A stretch of DNA of 53,575 bases from Synechococcales cyanobacterium C42_A2020_086 (GTDB lineage Bacteria; Cyanobacteriota; Cyanobacteriia; Elainellales; Elainellaceae), in assembly GCA_015272325.1 (NCBI GenBank), contig JACYLU010000034.1, forward strand, positions 1-53,575. The letters run 5' to 3'. The number at the start of each line of letters is the position of its first letter. Position 1 is the stretch's first letter. Positions 35,126 to 43,217 of this stretch are shown piece by piece. A program made the position numbers and the translations under genes. The notes beneath the pieces are model-generated. The model was not told the DNA's origin, did no database searches, and saw only the letters and a list, made by a program, of their open reading frames with translations.

Positions 35126-35590
35126 TCAGTTTGACCGATCGCGGTTGTGGGGCGTTCCCCTGGAAGGGTCAAGCTTGCCAAGGAGCCATTCTGCAAATGC
35201 GATGCCGAACTGCAAACTCATGAATCCTAACATCACACTTCCTACCCAATAAAACAAGTCTGCCTGTAAGCGATCCTGCTGCAACAAATGGGCACTATCG
35301 AGTTCATAACCGGAAAAGGTGGTATACGACCCCAAAAAACCCGTCAGGAGCAGCAGACGAATATCAGGATGTAGACTAATTACCTGTCCTAAAGATAGCG
35401 TTGCCAGGAAGCCCATTGCCAAACATCCGGTTACATTAATGACCAAGGTGCTGTAGGGGACATCGATTCCCAGAAGGTGATTCATGGCCAGTCCAAAATA
35501 ATATCGTCCCAATGCACCAGCAATCGCTCCCAGGGAAATGGCGGCAACGGTTCGCACAACGGGTTGTCGCAAAATTGGCTGTTTCAGCAT
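35126..35590 (-). CDS. crcB: CrcB/Fluc fluoride channel, first subunit
   Basis: A 154-residue protein from ATG 35590, which has TTTGGAG upstream (a GTG three codons earlier is less likely). Helices carry GRYYFGLAM, INVTGCLAMGF and GFLGSYTTFSGYELD, matching Fluc signatures, with Gly in place of the usual Thr after TTFS. The C-terminus has a short hydrophilic extension (KLDPSRGTPHNRDRSN). The second crcB follows after 52 bases. No fluoride riboswitch was found directly upstream, unlike the CLC-F and stress-protein genes. Confidence 0.9.
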   Translation of the reverse strand: MLKQPILRQPVVRTVAAISLGAIAGALGRYYFGLAMNHLLGIDVPYSTLVINVTGCLAMGFLATLSLGQVISLHPDIRLLLLTGFLGSYTTFSGYELDSAHLLQQDRLQADLFYWVGSVMLGFMSLQFGIAFAEWLLGKLDPSRGTPHNRDRSN

Positions 35591-35610
35591 GGTAAACACT
35601 CCAAATTAAG

Positions 35611-35745
35611 TCAACGAACCGTCAATGCGTTTGCCTTGGCTTTCACTAACAGCACATGGAGCGGTCTGTTTTCTAAAATAGCTTGAGACACCCACCCGAC
35701 TAAACCAGGTTGCCTCCAACAGGTGGCAAGTTCATCGGGATAGCG
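35611..35745 (-). pseudogene. C-terminal relic of a universal stress protein
   Basis: The end of this frame reads QPGLVGWVSQAILENRPLHV followed by LLVK, which matches the C-terminal ATP-loop region of UspA proteins (G-x-x-G-x-VSQAIL-x-N-x-P-x-HVLLV). The N-terminal 110 residues are missing and the upstream frame is unrelated. It ends 21 bases before the first crcB ATG and is probably debris of an earlier stress-protein gene. Confidence 0.5.
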
Positions 35746-35874
35746 CATTTTAGAATTCTTCTGATTTTCAGGCAGCAGTCCCCCCGCCTTCAGCAGGAGG
35801 AGTAGGGGCAAGCACCAGAGCAACCATAGGGGATGATCCACCCAGTCAACGGGGGAGAGCGAATGGGTTCATGG

Positions 35875-38751
35875 CTACAACCCCACCGGAGCGATCGGCT
35901 CAATCTCGGGTATCGTGCCGCCCACCTGGGTGGTACGCAACACCAGCACGGTGGCTCCCCGTTGTAGAAAGGATGTGATCACCGCATCACTGGCGATTCG
36001 GGGCAGTACGGTACGCCAGCTCACTAGGGCAGTGGCCAACTGCTTGACGGGGTCATCTTCGAGACTGCTACCCAAAACAGCTTCGTGGTTCTGCCAGTCG
36101 GCTCGGGCGGTGCCCCAGGGCAGCAAATCACGCTTGAGCGAAAGTCCAATTTGCTGAAGCTGCTTGACCTGCCCAGCCTGGTCAGGATGCGTCTGAAGCC
36201 AGGACACTGAGTTGGACAGGGTTGTCGTAGCCCGGTTGATCTGCTGGAGGGCAGCATAAAGTGCCTGATTAGAGTCTTGAGCACAGTTGTTAGCGGGTCC
36301 GACGTAGGTGATGCCGCTGCCATCACCAGTTCGGTAGCGGGCCATCATGATTTGGAGTTGGTGCTGCAGCAGTTCTAAGGGACAGACAACATCGCCGTCA
36401 ATGTCGTAGCGGTTGGTGAAAGCATCGAGTTTGATCACAGCATCGCGCACCGGGCGCAGGTTAAGCCACCCAAACTGGCGATCGCCCATGTAGTTTGACC
36501 AATGGTGACGGCAAGCAATCAACCCGTCACCATTTTGGGTATAGACCTGAAAGTACTGCATCTCTAGCCGCAAGTCGTCAGTTAGAGGCTCTTGTACCAC
36601 CTCTGCCAATCCATAGGCAAAGTGACCAAAATAGATTGGGCCCCGCGCCGCTGGTTCGGTCATTTGTCCGCCCACGCCGCCGTAGACGTGGTTGAGAAGC
36701 AGCCGATCACCCAGATGAAAGGAGGAAGAATCCTTTTCGCTTGCCCGCAGCAGTACGGAGCTGATCGTACCCTTGACTCCCTTAACTGTCCAGGAGACCT
36801 GTTTAAGGTAGCGACGGGTGGCGGTTTTGCCAACGATCTCTTGATCAGGGATAAGGGTAAACAACGCACGGGGGGCCAGAGCCTGTACCACAAACCGCCC
36901 ACTGCGGTCGGGCGCACCGTAGAGATACCAGCCATCCGGGTTGCAGGGCGATCGCTCCAAGTTTTGGTTACTAGAGGGACGCAAACCATTGATGTTGGGC
37001 ACTACCTGGGGCAACCACACCACCTCTTCGAGTCCATCGAACTGGCGGGTACTTCGGTTGAAATGACGAATGCGATAGAGCATACCGTCAGCAGTGGTCT
37101 GACTAGGGGCAATAAACTGGGCGATTGCATAGAACCGACCGCTGATCTGAGCCGGGTCCTGATCGATCAAGACCTGCACTACCCCATTTGGCAGGGAATC
37201 TATCTGCACCGGGCCATTCAACATCACTACCATGTTGTCTGTGGGCCTGGCCCCAGCCAGTGACTCCAGGGGTCCCACCTGTCGCCAACCGTTGAGCCGT
37301 TCGGGCACCACCTTGCCCTGGCGACGGCTATAGTCAGCATCGGCACTGAAGTGCAGATCCCGCGTCACTGTGCTCAAGTACTGGCGTACCCAGGGAGTGT
37401 TTTGCCAGCTCAGCCAGACCCGTTGACCTACTAGGTGGCTATAGTCAGCAGTAGCATGGTGTACTTCAAACCAGACCCCATCTTGGGGTTGCCGCTGATC
37501 TAAGGTGGGCAATATCAGCCGACCCATCCAGGGGGCAATGGGACGGTAGTGGGCAGCATCGACCACCACCCCCAGGGGATAGGCTTCTGGTTGGTTAAAG
37601 TCTCCCTGTTGAGCCAGGCTATAGCTGCTGGGGCAAGGAGCAGTGCTGGGTTGCTCCAATGGCAGCTTTTCCTGCAAAATGTTGGTCACCCAGTCCACCG
37701 TTTGCTGGAGGTGGGTGCGACCGTCGGGTAAGCGCAGGTTAGGGTCAAACACCCCTCCCGGTGTCTGATGCCCCACTGGGCCCAGGGAAATAAACGTCAC
37801 TAGCCCGCGCTTTTTAGCTCGATTCCAGTATGAGAGGAACATAACTTTCCAGCGCTTGGGAAACAGCACCGGGCCGGTGCGCTCCACTGGGTCTTTGTCG
37901 CCTACGAGGTGGTAGATGTGGTTGAGGTTGAGAATTTTGTTGTGCCCGCAGAAGACTCCCGCCAGGGAGATAATATCGAGGGGAGCATCCAGCGATTGTT
38001 GCAACAGCGGAGCTGCCCCCATGGCGATTTCGCTGCCGCCGCTAAAGCCTAGCAGCGTGATCGGCACCCGACTGCCTGGACGGTAGCCCTCATTGATCAG
38101 TCCGTTGTAGATCACCTGGGCCATGCCACGGTTGTAGACAGGACCGTAGCGCGTATCAGTCGACACCAGCACCACTAGCAAATTGCGAATGTTAATTAAC
38201 ATTCCCAGAACTTTGAAGAAGTGCTTCGATCGCAGCCAAGTCACCAGTCGCCAAAATGCCGACATCGGTCGATCTTCTATCAGGGGTTTGTTCAATACCG
38301 AGTAGGGCGTAATACCCCGCACCACTACCATGTCTGGCAGGGACTGACCCAGAGCACTAAGAAACTGCTCCGCCTCTGGGGCATAGGTAGACTTAAACTG
38401 GCCGATACCGTCGAGATAGACGATGTAGCGCCTCGCCTGAGTTGGAGGCAATGGCTCTTCGGCGGTGCAGGGTGTTCTGTGCGGGTCTACTTGATCGCCA
38501 TACCATCCAGCCCACCAACCCAGCGTCTCCAAGGGACTGAGTAGGGCTGCAACAATGAGTGCGCCCAGTCCCATCAGCAGCAGATCTAAGAAGATCCGTT
38601 CGGTCTCATGCCCCACATTACCCCTGACCAAGGCTAGTGGGGGCGGCATTTGGGGTAGCAACACTAAGGGTAACAACACTAACCCCCCAGGGGCGATGTA
38701 CCTGGCCTGACGAAAAGTGTGCATCATCTGATTCCCCATGCTAATCCTCAT
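35875..38751 (-). CDS. Large membrane-anchored protein with lipase-like elbow
   Basis: A 958-residue protein I cannot name. Two hydrophobic segments near the N-terminus (about 15-35 and 48-68) precede a soluble region. Residues near 105-330 look like an alpha/beta-hydrolase: RRYIVYLDGIGQFKSTYAPE, then a nucleophile elbow ITLLGFSGGSEIAMGA (Ser near 235) and HIYHLVGDKDPVERTGP. The middle (about 380-700) has beta-rich repeats, and the C-terminus is helical. It is probably an envelope protein with serine-hydrolase activity. It follows the Yip1-like gene by 102 bases on the same strand, and this block seems more GC-rich than its surroundings. Confidence 0.65.
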   Translation of the reverse strand: MRISMGNQMMHTFRQARYIAPGGLVLLPLVLLPQMPPPLALVRGNVGHETERIFLDLLLMGLGALIVAALLSPLETLGWWAGWYGDQVDPHRTPCTAEEPLPPTQARRYIVYLDGIGQFKSTYAPEAEQFLSALGQSLPDMVVVRGITPYSVLNKPLIEDRPMSAFWRLVTWLRSKHFFKVLGMLINIRNLLVVLVSTDTRYGPVYNRGMAQVIYNGLINEGYRPGSRVPITLLGFSGGSEIAMGAAPLLQQSLDAPLDIISLAGVFCGHNKILNLNHIYHLVGDKDPVERTGPVLFPKRWKVMFLSYWNRAKKRGLVTFISLGPVGHQTPGGVFDPNLRLPDGRTHLQQTVDWVTNILQEKLPLEQPSTAPCPSSYSLAQQGDFNQPEAYPLGVVVDAAHYRPIAPWMGRLILPTLDQRQPQDGVWFEVHHATADYSHLVGQRVWLSWQNTPWVRQYLSTVTRDLHFSADADYSRRQGKVVPERLNGWRQVGPLESLAGARPTDNMVVMLNGPVQIDSLPNGVVQVLIDQDPAQISGRFYAIAQFIAPSQTTADGMLYRIRHFNRSTRQFDGLEEVVWLPQVVPNINGLRPSSNQNLERSPCNPDGWYLYGAPDRSGRFVVQALAPRALFTLIPDQEIVGKTATRRYLKQVSWTVKGVKGTISSVLLRASEKDSSSFHLGDRLLLNHVYGGVGGQMTEPAARGPIYFGHFAYGLAEVVQEPLTDDLRLEMQYFQVYTQNGDGLIACRHHWSNYMGDRQFGWLNLRPVRDAVIKLDAFTNRYDIDGDVVCPLELLQHQLQIMMARYRTGDGSGITYVGPANNCAQDSNQALYAALQQINRATTTLSNSVSWLQTHPDQAGQVKQLQQIGLSLKRDLLPWGTARADWQNHEAVLGSSLEDDPVKQLATALVSWRTVLPRIASDAVITSFLQRGATVLVLRTTQVGGTIPEIEPIAPVGL

Positions 38752-38853
38752 AACATTTTTCGTCTGGCGGTACTAATGCCCCCAAGAGAAATGACCGACT
38801 GAAGTGACAACTGATGGAGGAGTAACTGAGTCAACGATCACTTAATCACCGCC

Positions 38854-39528
38854 TTAGTTTCTGTTTGGATTATCAACTGCTTTGGTAAAGCTGCTTTGTA
38901 CCGTTTGCTCCAGTTGACGCAGATTAGTAACCAGCGGAACCCCGGCCACTGAGCTAGAAACCCAATGCCCTAGTGCAATCGCCGGGCGGCCAATCGTCCG
39001 TTGCATGATCTGAAACACCATCCAGCCGCAGATAGCACTGCCTAGCACTTGCCAGCGATCAAGCTCAGTCACTACGCTGAATCCGCGTACAAAGGCCAAC
39101 AGACTCCAGACTGACAGAACCACGTTAATTGGTACCCCTAGGTAGGGAATGGCCACTAAAAAGCTCCACAGTAGAGGGGCGTAGGACAGCCCCAATACCC
39201 GAAACACCTTCAGAAATGAAACATCAACCCCATATAGCAGATGACTCACCACCCACACACTCAACACCCAAAAGGCGACGCTAAAGACAAACAAAATTGC
39301 CGCAATGCCCAGACTCAACACAAACCGAATCGGTTTTACCTGGTTCAAAAACAGTACAATTCCCTGTCCTATGCTCTGGGAGAGTCCGACCAGCAAAATT
39401 ACTGTGATCGCTAGCAGGATGCCCGCAGGATGAACCTCAATCGCTCGAAAAGCATCAGGATTGAGGGCGTTGGCTCCCTGCACCAGCGACCAAAACTGAA
39501 CCAGCTTAGCTGTCATTGACTCAGGCAT
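38854..39528 (-). CDS. Yip1-like multi-spanning membrane protein
   Basis: A protein of about 224 residues from ATG 39528 (an in-frame ATG at 39543 adds five residues). It has five hydrophobic segments (near 37-57, 72-95, 97-117, 125-150, 165-185 in the longer form) with polar ends, and a segment FLKVFRVLGLSYAPLLWSF typical of the Yip1 domain family. Role unknown. It precedes the 958-residue protein on the same strand and may be a partner at the membrane. Confidence 0.6.
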   Translation of the reverse strand: MPESMTAKLVQFWSLVQGANALNPDAFRAIEVHPAGILLAITVILLVGLSQSIGQGIVLFLNQVKPIRFVLSLGIAAILFVFSVAFWVLSVWVVSHLLYGVDVSFLKVFRVLGLSYAPLLWSFLVAIPYLGVPINVVLSVWSLLAFVRGFSVVTELDRWQVLGSAICGWMVFQIMQRTIGRPAIALGHWVSSSVAGVPLVTNLRQLEQTVQSSFTKAVDNPNRN

Positions 39529-39634
39529 GAGAGCAGCCTCCACTATGATCAGCCCGTGGTTGAGACAGCACTAAGGTCACTATATTCGTTTAGAGGTGGG
39601 ATCATCTAAACTGCTGCCATTGTACAGTTGTGCC

Positions 39635-39709
39635 ATGCCAGTTTATCGTTTCAACGGTACAACCTATGTTGCTAACACGAGTGACATCACTGACGGCAGC
39701 CTGAGCTTC
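39635..39709 (+). pseudogene. Interrupted 5' stub of an unknown gene
   Basis: From ATG 39635 the frame gives PVYRFNGTTYVANTSDITDG and then runs into IS-derived sequence after SLS. It looks like the first 25 residues of a protein cut by insertion of the neighbouring IS5-type relic. The remainder is not found in the window. Confidence 0.4.
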
Positions 39710-39779
39710 TATAGAACCCATTTGAAATCGGATTTTCGTCATGATCTGGGAATATACCTTCTCTAACTCTGCAATCAAA

Positions 39780-39875
39780 AAACGGTCGGGTTCGCTTTTT
39801 TCGGGGTAATATCTGGAGCAACAGAGGTTTAGATATCTCCCATTCTGCGTCAGTTAGACTGCTCGAATAGCTCAT
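39780..39875 (-). mobile_element. IS5-type transposase N-terminal relic
   Basis: Minus-strand frame from ATG 39875: SYSSSLTDAEWEISKPLLL and PRKKRTRP, the standard start of IS5-family transposases, decaying after about 32 residues. No catalytic residues remain. Confidence 0.72.
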
Positions 39876-39974
39876 CGTCGTCGAATTTGAGGCGTTGTGA
39901 TGACGAATCCTGAAGTGGAAGTGACTGGCATTGCCGTAACCGTCCCCACGACTTCCGACCATCCTTCCCCCCTC

Positions 39975-40265
39975 ACCCTTTGCCCAACTCCTGCACCATG
40001 CGCTGGTGGGTGATATCAGAGGAAATGTAGTAACGGGTTTCAGGTTGACTAACGATTTCGTGTCCTCCTTTGAATACCGTGCGAGTCGAGATGACGCGAA
40101 TGACGGTGCAAAGTCCTGCCCAAGGACGAATACCATCGAGTGTTTGGCAAATACTCACCACTCGCTCTTCAATCCGTCCATGTCCTTTGTCATGTTTTGT
40201 GTAGGTTTCTTCAGCTTGAAAGTGTGTCGCTACGTCTTTATACAGTCCCGGTTGACTGTGTTTGA
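39975..40265 (-). mobile_element. ISAs1-family transposase relic
   Basis: The minus strand encodes QPGLYKDVATHFQAEETY, KGHGRIEERVVSICQTLDG, RPWAGLCTVIRVISTRTVF and SQPETRYYISSD in one continuous frame, the central part of ISAs1 transposases. Both ends are missing. Confidence 0.78.
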
Positions 40266-40317
40266 GCGCTCCCAGATAGTGATTGCTGCTCTCAGAGGAT
40301 GTTTATAAAGTAGCCTC

Positions 40318-40581
40318 GTGGTTGAGGTAGAAGGTGAGATTAGCCTGCGGGTCAGAATCGATGGCGAGGACTCGCAGCTTGAATTCACGCCTGAGTTAGC
40401 GTATTTGCCGACTACGGCAGGCATTGAAATTCATGCTCTCCTGCATCATGAGCAGCGTCAGTTGAGTTCTCTGTTAGAGACGGATGAGTATGACGAGCGG
40501 ATTGAGTCCCTGATAGACGCCGGTATTGATCCAAAAGCAATTCGCTTGGTCTATAGCAAAGGGCGACCGGTTGCTGTTTAA
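40318..40581 (+). CDS. Small acidic hypothetical protein or gene remnant
   Basis: An 87-residue frame from GTG 40318 (EGEISLRVRIDGEDSQLEF, GIEIHALLHHEQRQLSSLLE, LIDAGIDPKAIRLVYSKGRP). Composition looks like a real protein, but no family is recognised and no ribosome site is evident. It begins right beside the ISAs1 relic, so it may be the 3' part of a gene truncated by that insertion. Confidence 0.4.
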   Translation: MVEVEGEISLRVRIDGEDSQLEFTPELAYLPTTAGIEIHALLHHEQRQLSSLLETDEYDERIESLIDAGIDPKAIRLVYSKGRPVAV

Positions 40582-40766
40582 TGCCCCAGAAGGTTGTCTC
40601 CTTCCCAGCAGTTTATCCTCTGTCTATGCTCCTGCCCCAATCTGCACAGGTTGGGGTTTTTGCTGCGTCTGGCGCTTGGGCTAAAAAGAGTGCTAGAGGG
40701 TAAGAATTAGCTCAGAGTTGGGAACGCTGGTTTCGACCTCACTGGCTCTACTGGCTCTATGTCGCT

Positions 40767-41119
40767 ATGCCCAAACTCCCTGAGTGCAATCACTGTTTGC
40801 TCTATGCCCAAACTCCGTACTTGGTCTGTGCGGTCCATCCGAATGGAATTGAGTGCGAGCATTGCCCGGATTTTCAGCCCGATGCCAATACCGCACCGGA
40901 AGTGCTGTGGGAGCCGATGGGGGCGAGCTACTACAACGGGGAGTTGAATCTGCCAGCCGGATGCTCGTCTTAGTCGAGAGGAGCAGCAGTAGCTATTAGA
41001 TTGGCACCCTCTCTTTACAGGGCACTGTCCGGAGTGTGAGATGCCAATGCTGCCAACCGATTTGCCTCGGTTCCATTAGGATTGTGAGCACTGCGGCTGA
41101 ACGGATGATTCGGTGTAGG
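40767..41119 (+). pseudogene. Decayed cyanobacterial Cys-rich protein gene
   Basis: The first 68 codons are open and read CNHCLLYAQTPYLVCAVHP, CEHCPDFQPD and LWEPMGASYYNGEL, a Cys-rich pattern of a conserved cyanobacterial hypothetical protein. After a frameshift near 40975 the homologous text continues (LLDWHPLFTGHCPECEMPML, LPRFH, DCEHCG) but is broken by in-frame stops: TAG before LLDWH, TAG after LPRFH where Trp is expected, and TGA after DCEHCG. It is a pseudogene with one frameshift and about three nonsense changes. Confidence 0.72.
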
Positions 41120-41181
41120 AGGGATGATTCGGTGTAGGTAGAAGATTGACTTTGGAACGTGGTGCAGGTACCTGAAGACTA

Positions 41182-42108
41182 AGAGCTGATTTGTGAAGTA
41201 AACCTTAAGCAGCAAGCCGTTTAATCATCAAGCGCATCAAGGAACAATAAATCATGGCTTCGCTCACCTCGGAGTACAAATCATAATCTTTGCTTGAGCG
41301 CCGAAATCGATTCAACCCTCCAAACGTTCTCTCCACAATCCATCGCTTCGGCAAGGGCTCAAAGGTCTTTGCTATCCGTTCAATCCCTTCCACTCGAACA
41401 TCCTCACCACAAACCTGCCGCACTGCTTGGGCAAACTTCTCACCCGAGTACCCCTGGTCTACCCGAATCACTTTCAATTGGCGCAGTTTCTCCTTCGCCT
41501 CCTCGAGCACCACAATTGCTCCGAGTCGTTCTGAAGCATTCGCTTCACTCACAACCACCCCTAGCAAAAATCCCTGGGAATCAACCCCAATATGCCGCTT
41601 GCGCCCCTTCACCTTCTTGCCGCCATCAAAGCCGTAGACCTCCCCCTTGGTTCCGTCGTCTTCACCGACTGGGAATCGGCAATCGCGACGGTGGAGTCTT
41701 CTCGGACTAGCTTTTTACGCAGCTTGTGGCGGACCTCGTCGTGCATCTTTTGCCACACGCCTTTGCGCTGCCATTTCTTGAAATACCCATACACCGTGGA
41801 ATAGGGCGGTAAATCGTGAGGCATCATTTCCCACTGGCAGCCGGTGCGTTGCACATAGAAAATGCCATTGAGGATTTCTCGAAAATCCACCTCAACGGGA
41901 TGACCACATCCTTTGGCTTGAGGCAGCAAGGGTTTAAGAATTTCCCACTCGGCATCGCTCAAATCACTAGGGTAGGGTTTGTGCTGAGGATTGGCAATAT
42001 CAGGTAGACGAGTCATGGTCAAACAGTCACAGCAATTGCCCTAACTAGCCTAGAAGCAAATCGAAATGGTGCTCCTAGCCCTTTAGATTGTCTTTACAAA
42101 TCAGCTCT
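41182..42108 (-). mobile_element. IS5-family insertion sequence, apparently complete
   Basis: A 927-base element bounded by imperfect inverted repeats: AGAGCTGATTTGTGAAG at 41182 and, on the opposite strand at 42108, AGAGCTGATTTGTAAAG. It contains a two-frame transposase. A second, inverted copy of its left 58 bases abuts the right end. No clear target duplication was identified. Confidence 0.78.
41205..42022 (-). CDS. IS5-family transposase made by -1 frameshift
   Basis: Frame A (42022-41609) holds the N-terminal half: SDLSDAEWEILKPLLPQAKG, RTGCQWEMMPHDLPPYSTVY and the first catalytic Asp in VAIADSQSVKTTE. Frame B (ending at 41205) holds KGRKRHIGVDSQGFLLGV, VIRVDQGYSGEKFAQ with the second Asp, and FGGLNRFRRSSKDYD with the Glu region. 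The joint is a run of five G in AAGGGGGAG: a -1 slip there restores GEVYGFDGGKKVKGRKRHI. This is the usual layout of the IS427-like group, so the frameshift is likely programmed and the enzyme potentially active. Confidence 0.82.
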
Positions 42109-42165
42109 GATGCGCTTGATGATTAAACGGCTTGCTGCTTAAGGTTTACTTCACAAATCAGCTCT
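42108..42165 (+). repeat. 58-base inverted fragment of the adjacent IS
   Basis: These bases are the exact reverse complement of 41182-41239, the left end of the IS5-family element including its transposase stop codon. It is what remains of a second copy in opposite orientation, fused to the right end of the complete one. Confidence 0.85.
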
Positions 42166-42188
42166 AAAACAAGACCATTAAAGTGAAT

Positions 42189-42361
42189 GTCGCAATTCCC
42201 AAATCCCGGTCTACGGGACTGAAACGCTGTGCAAGTCGCCTGAGGACTGGGGAGCGCTTAAGTCGCAATTCCCAAATCCCGGTCTACGGGACTGAAACGC
42301 GGCTGAATCTGACGTTGCAGAGTGTTACGAGAGGTCGCAATAGTTCGTAAAATACTGAAAC
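42189..42361 (+). CRISPR. Orphan CRISPR remnant: two repeats plus one decayed repeat
   Basis: Identical 37-base repeats lie at 42189-42225 and 42262-42298, beginning GTCGCAATTCCC and ending GGGACTGAAAC, with a small internal palindrome TCCCG/CGGGA. A third, shortened repeat at 42334-42361 keeps only GTCGCAAT and ACTGAAAC. Spacers are 36 (42226-42261) and 35 bases (42299-42333). A 23-base piece before repeat 1 (42166-42188) may be a third spacer cut by the IS. The decayed repeat suggests the trailer end is on the right, so the leader was lost on the IS side. No cas gene is in the window. Confidence 0.85.
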
Positions 42362-42383
42362 CCGATAGACTCGCCGCAACTAC

Positions 42384-42878
42384 ATGCTGAGATCCTCTGA
42401 AGCAGCTCGTGGAGCATTGCCCGACGCAACGACTCAAAACACGTTGGCAGAAAAGACAGGCAGGACGGCTGCGCTGGCAAGGCTATTCCCACTCAGGCGA
42501 TTGAGAGGCGGGTTATTGTTTGCCGTTGGCTACCTGCTTTCGCCACTGTGCTGGTGGAACGACTTGATCGTTAATCTGCCGGTTGCCTATGGGGTAGGCT
42601 ATTTGTGCAGTTTGGTTTCTGTCGAGGGAATGCTGCCCGGTCTAATCGGCGGCTATTGGCTCTCGAATGTGCTTGGTTTTGTTTTGATGCAGTTTGGCGC
42701 GGTCGATGCGCTGCAAAACCAAACCGAAGCGAAGCCGCGCAATCCGCACAAAGAGCTGTTTATTGGAGTGGCGTCTTCTACGGTTTACACCCTTGTGATT
42801 CTAGCGCTGATGCAGTTCCACATTATTAACCCTACAAGCTTGCTGCCTCAAGAGCTGTTGAATTTGCTGCCTAGCTAA
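42384..42878 (+). CDS. Hypothetical membrane protein
   Basis: A 164-residue protein of unrecognised family. After a hydrophilic N-terminus (about 38 residues) come a basic stretch LFPLRRLRG and about four hydrophobic segments (GGLLFAVGYLLSPLCWW, VAYGVGYLCSLV, GLIGGYWLSNVLGFVLM, ASSTVYTLVILALMQF). Codon use and topology look genuine. It begins 22 bases after the decayed CRISPR repeat. The start could also be further in. Confidence 0.6.
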   Translation: MLRSSEAARGALPDATTQNTLAEKTGRTAALARLFPLRRLRGGLLFAVGYLLSPLCWWNDLIVNLPVAYGVGYLCSLVSVEGMLPGLIGGYWLSNVLGFVLMQFGAVDALQNQTEAKPRNPHKELFIGVASSTVYTLVILALMQFHIINPTSLLPQELLNLLPS

Positions 42879-43217
42879 GGGCAGTGATGCATTCCGACTT
42901 TCAGGTCTCAAGTTCTGAATGATTCTGAGGATTCTGGAGGGGCTAGCCTAGGTGGACTGATAACCGCTCCGGTACCGGCAGCATTTTGCGGTCCTTCGGC
43001 GCTATGGGATACCTTGGATTTGGGTGTCTGGAAGCCTAGTCGTGGCTCGGCGCTTTATGAGTGCTGATTGCAGCAAAACTGATTGCAGCAAAACTGTGTT
43101 AGCGGCTTCCCCAATGCTCATTACAGTTTGTGCTTTATCTGCTGCTGATCCGGATGAGCTGGAAGTGGGTGCATGTTGCTTAGTCTGTCGAGTTGACCTA
43201 GCTCTTAATCTCTGACT
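42879..43217. other. Gene-free interval
   Basis: There is no convincing gene. A frame of 63 codons (43024-43215) has no family resemblance and includes a 15-base tandem duplication (43066-43095), so I do not call it. Confidence 0.5.

Noticed and set aside
35126-35196. N-terminal extension of the second crcB gene
   Set aside because: It would overlap the first crcB gene, while ATG 35073 gives the normal Fluc N-terminus.
43024-43215. 63-codon plus-strand frame with a 15-base tandem duplication
   Set aside because: Composition gives no support for coding; the tandem duplication is short and isolated.
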